Origin: Myoxocephalus aenaeus
Taxonomy: Eukaryota > Chordata > Actinopteri > Perciformes > Cottidae
Length of the DNA: 64,000 bases
Reading direction: 5' to 3'
NCBI GenBank assembly: GCA_038501785.1
Contig: JBAMJR010000097.1
Span: 5,620,001 to 5,684,000, forward strand
This document shows, in pieces, positions 37,894-51,264 of this stretch; position 1 is the stretch's first letter, and each line of letters starts with the position of its first letter. Below the pieces are notes generated by a model that was not told where the DNA came from, searched no databases, and saw nothing but the letters and a program-made list of their open reading frames with translations. The translations under genes and the position numbers were made by a program.

Positions 37894-40800
37894 GAGGGGA
37901 GCATGGTGGGAGATAATGACATAAATCCTATTCGAGGGCCAGCCTCTCTAATTACACTCACTCTTCTGGGGAATTTTCACACTATATTAACCTTTGTTAA
38001 CCCCTCTTGTCATGCCATTTTCTATCACTTACCTTCCCATACTAGTGGAAAAATGTGTCTATACAATGCCCTACTTACCTGATTTTATTTTGGTCCCTCC
38101 AGATTGGGAGTATGTTGCTGTATTATGCTGTCGTAATGCTATTGTTGTATTGCCTGGGCATGACTGCTCCTTCTACATCACTCCATCTCAGTTTCATGGT
38201 TTATTTGCAAGATAATGTGGTTCATAACTTAAAGCAGAAGGTGGCTAAAAGAGTTACATTCACTGTTGGTTATATACAGGCTTGGTGAAAGTATGCTGAC
38301 ATAAATACTCCACCTAACACCAAAGTGCTGTAGTAGCACAGTGTTGTTGTTACCAGGAGGCTTGCTGAACATAACAGGTAATTCACGCGTTAACTTGACC
38401 ACAGTTTGAACGGCATGAAGCTGGTTTTCTTGAGAACTCGGCGTCCATGCCTGACTCTGTAATTCACTCATGCAGAGCTCTAAGTAATGCACATGTTAAG
38501 TCCCCCAAGCACTACACATGGACACGAGTGTAATGAATGAACAAAGGTCCTTCCCCTGAGCAACTTGTAGACCTCATGGCCAAACCAGAGCACATCTAGA
38601 GTGATATTCCTCACTCTCTGTGTTGTTACCGGATTTCCTCAATACATGACATCAGTTACGAAGTTTTGCAGATGAAATTAATAATTGACGTACCTTATGA
38701 AATAGCAGGCTTTGGACACTGGGGAGTTTATTCATATCTCTCACAGTTTAGTTAGTCTGTTTCCGTCATTCCCTGATAACAGAAAAACATAGCATGTTGT
38801 CTCTTGACTTCCAAGTTATCCTGGCTCGGCCGGGCCCATTTTCTGTTTTGAGTCGAATAGAAATCTGGTTTGCTTTTGATATTCACAAAATTAATATGCT
38901 GTTGTTTTGAGATGTAACATTGGCTCAGATGATTTGACAACTGTTGGAGCTCAGGTACTGCATATGTGTCCAGATCTTAAAAGCCAGTTAGTAAAATGCA
39001 CTTTGCTGTGATCTGAGTGAAGTTCTCTAAATCCAACATATTCAGATGTATATTATATTTCATGGCTTGCTTATGATGTTCGGTTATCAGTCCAGCAACG
39101 ACAGATCACCAGAAGCGTTGACCGTGTGTCACAGGACATGTTAACGCATTCACAAAATGATCACTTTGCTTTAGTGCTCAAATTCTAGTAACCAGCATAG
39201 TAATAGATACTCACTTACCCAGTGACTGAAAACTCCAATGTCATATTTCAGCTTTTTAGACGAAAGATGAAAGAAATCCAAAATGAGAGAATACATTGTC
39301 TGGCTGAGGCAGTATCTCAGTCATCATGCTGCAAGAACAACCTTCTCTGGTTTCAGCTCCTCGGATGTGAATAATTTCTGGATTATTTAATCAACAGATT
39401 AATCAATAATAATGATAATCTTTAGTTGCAGCCTTACTGCAAACTGAGCGTTATACGATGGTAAGAATTAACCGTCAATGAATGAGCAAAGCACACAAAA
39501 CATGCAGCGGGGGTCGGAGGATGTTTTAAGGCCAGTTATTAATCCTCAGAGTGATTTTAATGTGTAACCTTTATTGTGTTGTTTTCTGTGCGTTGCTTTG
39601 TCTGTATAGTTGCTCATGAACAGCGACACCGGTATTGAAAATGACCTCCTTGTGTCTCTGTGTGTTTCTGTGCAGAGGACGGACCCTCAGCTCCTGGCCC
39701 TGTTCTACTACGCTGATGAAGAGCTGAATCTGGTGGCCACTGAGCTGGACGGCCTCGACGGCAGGAAGGACCCTCAGAGATGTACCCTGTTGGTCAACCA
39801 GTTCCGCTCTTGTCAGGTCAGCAGCGAGAAACCCACAAAGTCATCACCTCTCTGCGTCTTTCATTGCATGAAGGATGAAGTTCAGCCTTTGTGAATTAGC
39901 GGCTTTATTTCATTCATTCATCATAAATAAATCATAAAAATAGCCCTTGGTTGGAGTGGAGTTAGAGGATAGGTTCACAGTGTTTGAAGTCAGGTGCCCA
40001 TATGAACATTGAAACAGGTTTTGCTTGCTGTAATACTTCATCCTGAGCATGACCACATCCCCATGCAATTTAAATGAAAACGATAGGTGCAGTAATGTGT
40101 TCAAAACTTTATTTGAAGCTACTATGAAGTTTCAGCAATCTGATTCGGTCAAACTAAGTGAGTATCTTTCAGTGTCAGTCTTTTTAGTAGCAACATCTTT
40201 ATGACTTTCAGTGTTTTTTCTGTTTTGCTGCAGTGGAAAAATAGTAACAAAAGTAGGAAAGTTACTAAAGCGAAGTAAAAGAAGACATCAGCTTGATTTG
40301 TCTCACTCAGATGGTTTAGATAGTTTAGATACAACTTTGAATGGAAGGAGGACTTGCATTGAAAGCAAATTAGGAATGGATTTTAATAGCGGAATGATTA
40401 CAGCGAGCAAAACCTGTTTCACCTGCACCTGACTGAGACATGAATTCCTATGTTTATTCTCATAATCACCTGACTGGACCTTTTGGGTTTGACCTGGAAG
40501 CTACAAATAGACACCGCCCTTATCACCTCCTTCTGGATACAGGAGTGGTGATATGACTGTTGCCTTACTCCACATTGCTTGGCCGACTTCTAACATCAAG
40601 CAGTTTTGCTGATAAGATGGGATAAGTAGACTTTGTTTGGACTGGGCTGTGTGTCATGTGGTTTATTAGTAAATGGTTACAAGAGCAGCTTCTTTGAATG
40701 AGAGGCATTTTATAACCGTAGCTTAGATTGAGGTAATTAAGTTTAAGCTCGTTGTAGTTTTTACTCTATGAATGAAACACCAAGTGTATGTGGTGATACA

Positions 40801-43800
40801 GGTTCTGTTTGATTCAGGTCTTTATGTGGTCAGGGCTGAGAGGAGCTAATAAGGTGTTGCTGTGCATGAGTGATGGCTGCCATGCTGCATCACGCTGAGA
40901 GAGCTGGAGGTGGTGGAGCGAGGTCGTCATCCGGCCCGTTGTGCCTCAGCCTCCCCCACTGCCTCAGCACACAGGGGAGAACCGCTTAATAAGGTCATCA
41001 CTTGATCCCCGACTGTTCTGTTCATTTCCCTCCATCCTGGCCTCTGCCATTCTGCCACCTTGTTTTTCTTTGGCATTTCTTTGCAGTTTCTTTCTCTTTT
41101 CATTGTTGTGAAGCTCTTACTTTATTTCTTACTTTCTTTATTAAAATGAACTTTATCGCCCCAAATTGATCAAGTCTAGGCTTTTCTGCAGAAGCAGTTG
41201 AATGATTAGCTCTTGTAAAGATGTGTGCGTACCTCAAATCTGTCTCAGATTTTGTCACCCTACAAGTTGCAGTGAGTCCTCAATGTTTTTTGGAGAATGA
41301 TTTAAGCAGTATGATACCCCACAGCCTCGAGGCCCCGAGAGTAGAGGGCAAGCGCACTCAAGCCAACATTTCGCACTTGAACCTGCCACTGCTGCTATCA
41401 GCTTTTATTCATGGGTCTCTGTGGGGGTTGCTGGCATGCTGCTCATTATGTTGGCACGGCTGTTCTTACAGTGCGGCCTGCTGGAACAGGTGTGTGTGTG
41501 TGTGTGTGTGCGATGGACGAAGATTGAGTTAGGTGGTGTGCACAAGAGACTGAGGAAGATAATAGGTCAGAGATGGTGAGAGGTAGGCTGTAAAAAGGAT
41601 AGAAGCCCGTCTTTTGTCAGGCACAGGTATCACGCCAGAGTGACTACCTCTTGATGATATGAAACCAACAGCAGTGAAGGTTATCATTGGTGTCCCCTGC
41701 TGGGAGACGCTCACAGACAGTGGGGTGGTACTCGTGCCGGGCCAAGATACACACACACAGCCATAAAGGAATCAGTGGTTAAGCTCTCCTTCTCAAAGCT
41801 TTTTAATCTTTTTCCTCAGGGCCAGCAGAGAAAGACGCAGTGCTGTGCCTGACAAGATTACAGTGCACAGTGCAGCTGCGGTAGAGTGAAAGGCTCATTG
41901 TAAGTCATTGTTATGGCTGTTGTACATGCCAGTGGCACGTAAGCTCTTGATTAGCTCTTGCTGCGTGTGACACTGCATTTTTTCACTACTAGAATTATGG
42001 GTTTAAATGTTATGTTTTTATTGAGAGAGAATGCAACTGCAAGGGCCATAATGGTCTCATGTACTTGTCAAATTGTTTTCATTTACGTCGTACTCAATGG
42101 TCTTTAAGCGCTGTAATACAATGGCCGTCTTGAAAAAGATGAAGCCGGGATTATTAACCAGCATCAGTTCGACTCTGAGAAAATTGTTTATCCCTATTTT
42201 CTGTCACTCTTTTGTTCATCTGCAGGACACTGTGTTGAACATTATCAATCAGATAATGGATGAATGTATTCCCGAAGACCGGGCCAACAGAGACTTCAGT
42301 GTCAAGTTCCCTGAGGAGATTCGCCATGACAACTTGGCAGGGCAGCTGTGGTTTGGGGCTGAGGTACCGTATTCCCTCGAGCGTCAGTCCAGAAGAAAAC
42401 AATCTTGCACAAGTCCTACACGCGTGCATACAAATATTGCATTAATAATTTTTTCTTGGTTGTCAAGTGTGCCATTGTAAACATTTTTTTTTTTTTCAGT
42501 TTCATTTCTGTACAAGAGGAGATGATTTATGATGTACGTGTTCTTGTGTAGTGTTTGGCTGCCGGCTCCATCATCATGAACAGGGAGATAGAGAGTATAG
42601 CAATGAGGCCCCTGGCTAAGGACCTCACACGCAGCCTGGAGGAGATACGCAACATAACCAGAGACCAGGCCCTGAGAGACCTCAACTTGTACACGGACCG
42701 CATGAAGGACGCATTGCGACATTTCGACGGCCTTTTTGCTGAGTTTGAGCTCAGGTAAGTGAAGGGCCGGACATTATTTGGCAATTGTAGCGATAAGAAT
42801 AATCCACATTTATCATCTTCAAAGATTCTTGGTCACAAGTTTGCCAAAGACAAACAACAAAGCTGTGAATGTCATTACATTCTAACTTTCTTTTTCTTTG
42901 CCAGTTATGTGTCAGCCATGGTGCCTGTGAAGTCGCCCAAAGAATACTATGTACAGCAGGAAGTGATCGTGCTCTTCTGTGAGACTGTGGAAAGGTGAGT
43001 TTACTGCTAGATCCATCTGGTATTGAACAGAATTTAAACAATATCTGGAGATAATGTGGTAAAAAATTTTTTATCATGTGTTTTTCCTTCTGCTGTCCAA
43101 GGGCTCTAAAGCTGGGCTATCTCACACAAGACATGATCGATGACTATGAACCTGCACTGATGTTTACAATTCCCAGACTAGCCATTGTATGGTAAGTGTT
43201 GCCTGTCCTTTCCATTCTTCCACCCACTTCCTTGTTTTCTACCTTCTCTTGCCCTCTTATATACTTTTAAACATATTTTTTAGTGGGCTGGTTGTGTATT
43301 CAGAGGGACCTCTCAGCCTAGACCGAAAATCAGAGGACATGTCTGAGCTCTTCCGGCCTTTTCGCACTTTATTGAAGAAAATCAGGTACATTCCGTGAAT
43401 ATTTAAGTTTTCATCAACATTATCGGTTTTCCCCGTATTTATATGTTTCAACTATCTTACTATTATTTTGCAGAGACCTGCTCCAGACCCTGTCTGAGGA
43501 GGAGTTATTGGCACTCGAAAAAAATCTTTGTATCACTCAAGACGGGGAATTGTCCACAGACCAGGAGCAGGCCGCAGACAGCTCACCAGCTCCAGTCCAA
43601 GAGAATCACTCATCCTGCAGCCCCGCTAATGACACCTCCAAAGGGGAGAGTGAGGGTGAACAAGAGCATCTGGCTCCGCTTGTCTGTACCAGCCAGGAGG
43701 AGGAGGAGCTGGCAGAAGTGGAAAAAGGCTGGGAGGAGGTAGAAATGGGAGGGGAGGAGCAGGAGCAGGGCCTGCTGTGTGAGGAGGCCGAAGAGGCTGA

Positions 43801-46800
43801 GTTGGCCTGTTCCATGCAGTACGATGAGGAGGAGCTGGAGCAGCTCAACATGATGGTGTACCGCGTGGGGGACGAAATGTCCACCTTTCTGTCGCCTCCC
43901 AGCCAGGGTCAGTCACCAGCACACTGTCCCCACAGAGGAGAGGCAGGAGGCTCCAGTGGGTCTTCTAGCGCTGAAGCCTCTCCTCGCAGGCTCCTGGTGG
44001 TCCGAGGAAGGACAGGCATCTATTTAGAGGAGGAAGACAAGGTCTTCTTCATGGAGGACCTGGACGCAGCAGGAGATGGCATCACCAGCATTGCAAGAGA
44101 GGCCTGTCATTGTATCACCTCTCCTTCCAAAGTACCTGAGTCTGCTCGTCCTGTGCAGTGCAAGCTGGTACCACAGCCAGACTCTGCCAGGAACGGTTGG
44201 TACACTGAAGCCCATTCAGAGCAGCCATGCCCACAGCCACGCAGCCAGAACACGCACTGTCCTAAAGCAAAGCGTCCCCCTTGCACTTCCGCTCTTGGCT
44301 CTGAATCCTTGCCTTACGCCAATGGGTGGGAGATGGGCTTGGAGGGGACAGCGTCTGAAACGGCTGAGGTCATCGCCCACCGTATGGGTGGGATGAAGCT
44401 GTCTGCAACCGTCATCTTCAACCCTCGTTCCCCCAGCATGACAGAGCTGGCCGTGGACAAGCTGCTGCTGCCACGGCCAGCTCCCTCTGAGATTGAGCCC
44501 TGTGGCCCTCTGGTGGCCACTCACTGCCTGCTCAACTCCTGTGTCTGTTGTGGGAGCTGTGAGGATGGTCATGAGGATGCCATCACTGCAGAGTCCACTG
44601 GACTCGGGTTAGGCCTCGCCCTGGGATTGGATAACCACTGTAAGACGGCAGCTCCCAGCACTGTCTTCCAGTCATCTGCTTGCCGGCTGCCCCCACAAGC
44701 TCACGAGCCTCACAGCAAGGGTGAGCTCGCTCAGCTGACTCCCCCTTCTTGTCGCTGCGCTGCAGAGACACTGGAAGAGGATTCAAACTCACAGCTATGT
44801 GAGACGTGCCTGGTCGTGGCTCCGTGGCCGGGGCGTCACGCTCATGACTCTGGCTCCAGTGGTGGGGATGGACCCTCCATGTGCAACCACCAGCTGAGTA
44901 ATGAAAAGAGGCAGCAGGCCACTGGGGTCCGACAGAGGGACAAGGAGACGGATAAGAACAAGTCGGGAACGAAAGACTTGAAGAGGGACACCAAAGAGGA
45001 CGGCAGTAGGAGCTCCAGGTGCGCTGACATTTCTGAGTCCTTTAACTAGCTTTCTTATTTATTTGGGGGACGTAGGATCTTTACACAATCTTGCATCAAC
45101 GTAAAGAGTTTTATTTCACCGTATTTCGTCATATTTTAAATGATTCGGTTGCTTTTATCCATTCTCTCATGTTGCCTTCGTTTTATACCTGTATGTTTCT
45201 TTTGCCATTGTGTTTTTTTTAATTCTGTACGACTTGTATTCATCCTCTTTTTTATTATTTGTTTGGTTGTTTTTAGTTTTCAGAGCTCCCCCCTCAGCTC
45301 TGTGTCAGGTAGTGACTGTGAGAGTGTGTCGGTCACCACTTGTAGTCTGTCAAGCAGTCCATACACTCCCAGGTAACTCATAAAAGTGTGCGTCACTGTT
45401 ACATTTGTGAGTGTCTTTTTCCTGCCCACGCTAAAAAACAGGAGCTTAAAAACTGAGTCCTTGCATAAAATATAAAAATACACTTTGTTTGTTCCAGTCT
45501 TTATGCAGTCCTTTGTTCACATCCAGGAATCGACTGAAGTGTCAGTCACCCCGTCCCATAAGGGCTTCAGGTGACGGCATTCATTTGCCTCCTGGCTTAG
45601 ACTGTAGATTTAATGAGACAGATGTTGTAGTATAGATTCCCATTTACATTCTGACCAGAATATTTAATGATAACCGCATATTCCTGACAATTTGTGAAAT
45701 ATGTAGGGAGTAGATTTAGTATGCTTTATTTATTAGTCGGGAATTTTTAACTGAAAGTCCATCTACAATGGATGAAATATGATTTGAATCACCACTATCA
45801 CCTCTCCCTCCAGCCCTGTCAGCAGCCTGACCCCCAGCTCGGGGATGTCAGAAGACCTGGACCATCAGGAGATTCAGCTGGCCCTGCATAACGCCAAGCT
45901 GGCTGCCAGGAACAAGATCCGATCGCGCTTCCACAGCAGCAGCGATCTCATCCACCGTCTTTTTGTTTGTATATCAGGTAAGAGCTCTCGCACCGTTGGG
46001 CCCCGCTCCCTCCACCTCTTTGTCTTTTCCTCTGCCTCATTTTGATATCCATTGTGTGTTCTGTTGGGATGCAGGTGTTGCTGATCAGCTGCAGACCAAC
46101 TATGCTAGTGACCTTCGCAGCATCCTCAAGACTCTGTTTGAAGTCATGGCAACCAAGTGTGAGGAGGGAGACGACGAAAACCAAAAGAAAGGTGAGGAAC
46201 ATGTCTTTGACATACAATATAGTGCATTGTCCATCATTAATATAATACAGACATAATTCCGAAATGCCTTAGTATGACTAAACATTTTAGTTTTTATTGG
46301 CTTGACTGATGTAATATGTCTGTAAACGTCTTCATTATATTGTCTAACTGATCCATCAATCTGGAGCCGTGCTTTTAACACACACAAAAACAATCAATCA
46401 CACATTATGCCGGTTTGACCAGCAGGCCCTGTTCTGCGTAGTGCTGTGCTGGAAGACTGTGCCCTCTGTCAGGAGACCATTTCCTCATCTGAATTGGCAG
46501 CAAAGGCCCGGGACGGCCAGTTCGAAGGTCAGAAAATACACCGACCGTTCTATTAATCTGTTCCTTTTCATCCTTTTTCCTGCTGCTGGTGACAGGCCTA
46601 CTTTGTGTTAACTGTTTATCTTTCTGTGTAGACCCTCCAGACTGGGTCCCAGATGAAGCCTGCAACTCCTGCATTGCCTGCAAGGCTCCTTTCACTGTAA
46701 TCCGCAGGAAGCATCACTGTAGAAGCTGTGGAAAGGTACAATGACTTTGAGTCTGAGGGAGTCTGGGTGGCAGGATTCTCAGTTAATGTATAGTTGATCA

Positions 46801-47006
46801 AACTGGTGATTCATACATTGTGTGTTGCCATCTTATGGATAGTAACTAATACATTATATACTGTGTCATTTCAGATCTTCTGCTCACGCTGTTCTTCCCA
46901 TTCAGCTCCTTTGCCCCGGTATGGCCAGGTGAAGCCTGTTAGGGTTTGCACACACTGCTACATGTTTCATGTCACACCTTTCTACAGCGACAAGGCCGGC
47001 ATCTAA
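27372..47006 (+). CDS. zfyve28: FYVE zinc-finger protein 28 (lateral signaling target 2 homologue)
   Basis: Endosomal PI3P-binding protein; by family it promotes sorting of activated EGF receptor to lysosomes and is controlled by mono-ubiquitination. Fourteen exons: 27372-27407, 39676-39816, 42226-42363, 42552-42754, 42905-42994, 43102-43191, 43284-43385, 43474-45018, 45277-45372, 45814-45977, 46075-46191, 46426-46527, 46632-46735 and 46875-47006. The sum is 3060 bases (1019 residues; human 887). [12 protein letters not shown] starts the protein. The conserved helical N-terminal region (residues 1-290) includes [18 protein letters not shown] and [20 protein letters not shown]. Residues about 267-781, from one exon, are mostly disordered and acidic. 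[19 protein letters not shown] follows. The FYVE domain (about 942-1015) has [14 protein letters not shown] and the final PVRVCTHCY signature. Exon 8 ends at a GTGCGC donor; the next exon begins at 45277 to keep frame. Confidence 0.97.
27571..27599. repeat. (TTG)n microsatellite
   Basis: About ten TTG trinucleotides in the first intron of zfyve28. Confidence 0.9.
27928..28130 (-). repeat. AT-rich dispersed repeat, copy 2 (reverse orientation)
   Basis: Begins GGCTGCACGTCATTATTATG, continues with TTTTCTCAATTAACGGATTG and ends with AAAATGACTGAAATTATTAA. It matches the reverse orientation of the copies near 2.3, 32.1 and 39.3 kb. Confidence 0.6.
32075..32330 (+). repeat. AT-rich dispersed repeat, copy 3
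   Basis: AGAGCTGAAACAATTAGTAA at the left, CTGGTTCCAGGATTTGTCAC inside, and AGACCAAACGATTAATCTAG followed by AAAATAATCGTCA at the right. Same word order as the other copies. Confidence 0.65.
37463..37688. mobile_element. hAT-type MITE (226 bp) with 8-bp target-site duplication
   Basis: Terminal inverted repeats start CAGTGGTTCTCAA at the left and end TTGAGAACCACTG at the right. The element is flanked on both sides by a perfect 8-base duplication, GTCTAAGC (37455-37462 and 37689-37696). Eight-base duplications and CAG...CTG termini are hallmarks of hAT transposons. It has no coding capacity, so it is non-autonomous. The intact duplication suggests a fairly recent insertion in zfyve28 intron 1. 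Confidence 0.92.
37799..37892. repeat. (CA)n microsatellite
   Basis: About 94 bases of CA repeat with one AAAC interruption near 37833, in zfyve28 intron 1, about 100 bases from the hAT MITE. Confidence 0.97.
39250..39435 (+). repeat. AT-rich dispersed repeat, copy 4
   Basis: Contains CTTCTCTGGTTTCAGCTCCT, ATGTGAATAATTTCTGG, then AATCAACAGATTAATCAATA and ends TTTAGTTGCAGCC. It is the copy with the clearest right end. It lies about 240 bases before zfyve28 exon 2. Confidence 0.65.
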
Positions 47007-48899
47007 CTCCACATTGTCACCCAAAGCACACAGTCTGCCACAACAAACATATGCAACGGACCGATCCAGGGCTGTGTACAAAGAAAATGCCACACTGCGC
47101 TGGTATACATAATGGTCATCATCGTACCTGCTGAGCAAGGCTGCAGCGTGAGGCCATTACAGATGACAAAGCAGAGACGAGACACGCAGCCAAGAGTGGT
47201 GATTCAACCTGTTTCTGTTGCATCGGAGAGACTGGCAACCAAAGGGTTTGATTTCAGTGCCCAGCCAACACACAACACGGATTCACAAATGCCTGCCTGA
47301 TTTATTATAGAGGTGTAAAGGGGAGAGCGGATAAACAGGCAATAACAGATTTTGAACTGGCATTGTGCAACGGTCCTCTGTAGCAGTTTGCAGCACAATA
47401 TCAGAATTGGCCACCTTGTTTGATTTGTCGATTTTGGTGTAAAATGAAAAGACTTGTGACATATTTTCCTATGCTTTTGCGAGCTTCCTACATTTGTGCC
47501 AGGGCTCCCCCGGGACTCGGATTACTCAAAAGAATGTAAGTCATGATAACCATGTACATAAGGATAGATCTGGTAATAGCTACATTGCAATGTATTCAGT
47601 AAACATTTGCTATTTATATGGGGATTGGAAAGCAAACTTCCCCACACTACCAGTCCTAGTAAAGCAAAAATGCAAAACGGACAGCTTTTATATTAACATT
47701 CTTTCATGCTTTTTAATGGCAATGAATGTGTAATTCTTTATCACTTTTTGTGAAAAGGTGTCAAGGTTCCAACAAGTTTGACCCTTCAGCTCTTCATGGC
47801 AATGGGCTGTGCCCACTGCTTTTACAGGCACACCATGCCATGTTAGGTTTTCTCTGAGGACTCCGCTGCACACTGAGATGGTTAAAAGGGATTCCCGAGT
47901 CATCACTGTCAGGTCTTAGAGGCCCCCTAGTGAAGAGGTGACCTCTTCGCTCAGTGCCCTCATCACCATGTTGTGTACAATTTGTTCTGAACCAGAGGCC
48001 TTCTGAGGTGATGGCCGACAGATTACAGGCCAATTGTTGCCCATTGATTTCTCTTCCTACTCACATTTGTGCAATATTAGTACTAACTGCAATGGTCCTG
48101 CACATTTTAGAGACAGCACGGAGCTATATCAATTGTAGTTATAGGCCATTTCTTAGGAGATAAAGTTGTTCTGATTTGGGTTTACACAAAATTCCAGCTT
48201 TGGCTCTGGTGGTACTGTTGGACATGAACAGATATTTTGTCCCCTGCATGACATCATTTGCACCTGACTTCCTTTCTGCTCTTGAATCTGCTTCCATTGA
48301 CCACGTACAAAGTATCTTCCATGCTCGCGATATAACAGAGTTTGTGTGTCTCAAAGTTCGGAAGTTGCCTGTCAAATATGGACCTTTTGAGCAACATGAA
48401 TGAGATATCACATCATGTCCATTCTGCTCTGACACAAAGCAGTTTCTCAGGCATTACATAATCAAAATCATTCATTACTCTTGGATCAATCTTATTTTCA
48501 TCAAAGAACGTATGAACTCACTTTGAAAAGGTATGTTTTTTTCCTTTATAAAGAACAAAATTAATGTATGAAGCTATAATTTACTTTTAGGTAAAATACA
48601 AAGAATCATGCAGTAATTAAAGGGTGGGATATCCAGTTATTGTTTTAGAGTTTGGTCTTATTTTGTAAAATTAATTTCCATGATAAGAGCTGTGTAAAAT
48701 ATTCAACAAACAAATAATGTTATATAGTTTTAAATGCGATGTATATTGAAATAAATTACTTTTTCCTGCTTAAAATGTTGACTGATAATATCTCCACTTT
48801 TATTTTTACAGCAAAGTACCATTGAATTTCTGCTTTGAAATGTGTCGGTAGATTTGTGTCCTGGATTAATCGACGTACTGTCTATTATAGTCCAATAAA
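47007..48899 (+). other. Probable 3' UTR of zfyve28 with poly(A) signals
   Basis: No coding exon follows the stop codon. AATAAA signals occur at 48750-48755 and 48894-48899, so a 3' UTR of up to about 1.9 kb is plausible. Short frames in the stretch lack protein features. Confidence 0.55.
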
Positions 48900-50899
48900 A
48901 TAAAAAAATGACCCTGGTCCTGCCCCCTAATTGGTAAAGTCATAGAGAGGTAAAGTTCCACAGAAAACATATGAAATCCAAGATATCAATGGTGTGGATT
49001 TAAAACCTAAACTTCACTTTAATTGCCACTTATTTGCATACATACATGAACTTTGACCTCTGCATTCAACCCATCCTAAGCCTTTGGGGAGCTTGTTGTC
49101 TCACTGAATGACACTTTGACATGCAAACAAGAGGAGCGGGGATGATCCACTCTAACCCCTGATCACAGCTGCCACAATTTCAGAAGTGCAACTCTATTGT
49201 GATAAACCACAAATCCCTCTTTATAAGAGTTGAGTTGGTTAAAAATTGTTACAGTTGTTTGATTTGAATATTGACTGACTAAATATTCTCCAGAGATGCT
49301 CATTTACAGCTCGAGGCTATTTTAGTTGCTATTTGTCAGTTTCCCCTGCCACTTGAGTAGGCAGCGTTGGCCCACTCATCAGATGAGCAACATCCTGCTT
49401 AACTGAATCATGAGTTGTGTGGGGAGCTGGAGTAACACACTATTATTGTTTCAGATTCTTTCACACAGTTTAGCTTTTTGTTGTTCAACCATTTTCTGTG
49501 GCTCTGGATGGAGCTTTCTTAAGAAACCTTGTTTTATTTTGCAGAGATCATGAAGATAGTAATTTTCTCAGAGACAGTTTGTGTTACAGATTGGGGGAAA
49601 TAGAGTTTGAAAATGTGGGTCTTTACCAGACATGAAGGGGCCAACTATGCTATTAGTTGCAATACTAAAGATTTAAAGTCAGGATGTCTCAGCTTCTGCT
49701 GCTTTACATTATGTTTTTTACCCATCTCTTGGAAAACAAATTGCTGGAGCGACCCTCTAAGAAAATACAAGATCGGCCCCAAAAGGTACAGCGCACCATA
49801 CAGGACCAGTACAGGGGGAAAAATATTTTCAGCGACCCCAAAAATTCAGCACTTAATTATAGTCGAAAATAGCTGTAAGGCACATAGTTAAGCTGGAGCT
49901 GTGGAATCCCTGAGTTATGGGATCGGATCTGGTCAAGAAAGAGACCACTAGGTGGCAGCACTTGTTCATGGCATCGTAATACAATTGTATTTATCAGTCA
50001 TAATAAATACTTCTGTATACTATACATATATAGTGACAAGTTAGATGGATTCCAATTAACCAAAACAATTCTCTGATAAACTCTTTTTGCCTGTGACGTA
50101 CATTATGTGGGGTATGGTGAAAAATCTCAAACATTGCTTATTTTACAGGTTCCTCCTGTAAAATGTCTCACGTTGCCCGGCTGTGGAGTCTAGTACAGGT
50201 AGCTGTCAGGGAAAGCCAGGCCCTGGAAGCACTGCTCCCAGGGTCGGCCTTCAGACTCAGCCTCTGGTTGTCCCTTTTCTTCATGAACAACACATGCTCA
50301 CACTTCCATGTAGGAATGTTCTAAAATGACAAATATAACAAGTAAATACATGATGTATACAACTAGGTTCCAAATTAACCATTACTATACAATATCAGAG
50401 AAAATAAACAGCTAGACACTTATCAAAGACACAGGCAAATATAACTAAATATATGGTTTAAATACACGTATACTGCCATCTACTGGTAGAAAGGGGAAAC
50501 ACATTTACTCTGCGTCTCACACAGGCTCTGCTCTGCGTTCACTCAAGAAACAAACAGCAGAATACGATGGAAAAATAAATATGAGTGCCAACGGCAACAA
50601 CTCTGCACACAAAAATGCAAAAAAAAAATCGGCTCGTTATTGAAGTTTGATCCTCTCATACTTTCTTTTTGTGATTCAGACGGAAAAAAACGGCTTTACT
50701 TTGCCGTTTTTGGTTTTAAACAGAATACGAAACTAATACTAAACAATAAAACAAACAATACAAACGTACACGGACCGTGTAGTATCCTCCTTTAATCTCT
50801 CCAGCTGTTATCTCTTTTCCCGTACATTAAGCTTCCAGCGGTGACGATAACATAACGGCTGGTGATGAAGAGGCTGGTGTGGCTGAGAGACACGTGACC
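48900..50899. other. Spacer between zfyve28 and the next plus-strand gene
   Basis: Mostly AT-rich sequence without recognisable exons. GC content and CpG frequency rise from about 50770, marking the upstream edge of the next gene. Confidence 0.5.
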
Positions 50900-51264
50900 G
50901 GCCTCTGCGGCCTGTGATTGGTCCGCAGCTGCAGCGCTGGGACGGGCAACAAGTCTCCGCTCTGTGCGCACTGGAAAAGTCACTTGGTGGAGCAGACTAC
51001 ACACAGAGAGGAGGCTGCCGTTACTTTTTTTTTTTTTTTTGTATTAGCATATGGGACTTTTGTTGTGATTTATGGACGCATCCGGTTTTATTCCGCTTTT
51101 GAATCCGTTATTTTATCTCGAATACAAGCGCGCGCTGGTCAGTTAGAGGTCGGTGAAGAGTCGACTACTGTCACTTTTGATTCATGGGCTCAACACGGAC
51201 TTCAGCTAAAAACCTCTCTGTCAAGAGGCTGACACAGCGTTGACTTCATTCATTGAATATCCAG
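50900..51264 (+). other. Probable non-coding first exon and promoter of the next gene
   Basis: A GC- and CpG-richer block contains TGATTGGTCC (inverted CCAAT box, near 50917) and ends at a good splice donor, CCAG/GTATGC (51264/51265). No start codon in it opens a convincing protein. The transcription start is not determined; the left boundary is approximate. Confidence 0.5.

Larger units (their letters stand above)
27408..39675 (+). other. First intron of zfyve28 (12.3 kb)
   Basis: No protein exon or RNA gene was recognised inside. It holds three copies of the AT-rich dispersed repeat, a hAT-type MITE and a long CA microsatellite. Short frames in it lack family features. Large first introns often contain enhancers, but none can be identified from this sequence alone. 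Confidence 0.8.

Noticed and set aside
43606..44792. Antisense frames inside zfyve28 exon 8
   Set aside because: Shadows of a GC-richer coding exon; the sense frame is continuous and family-matching.
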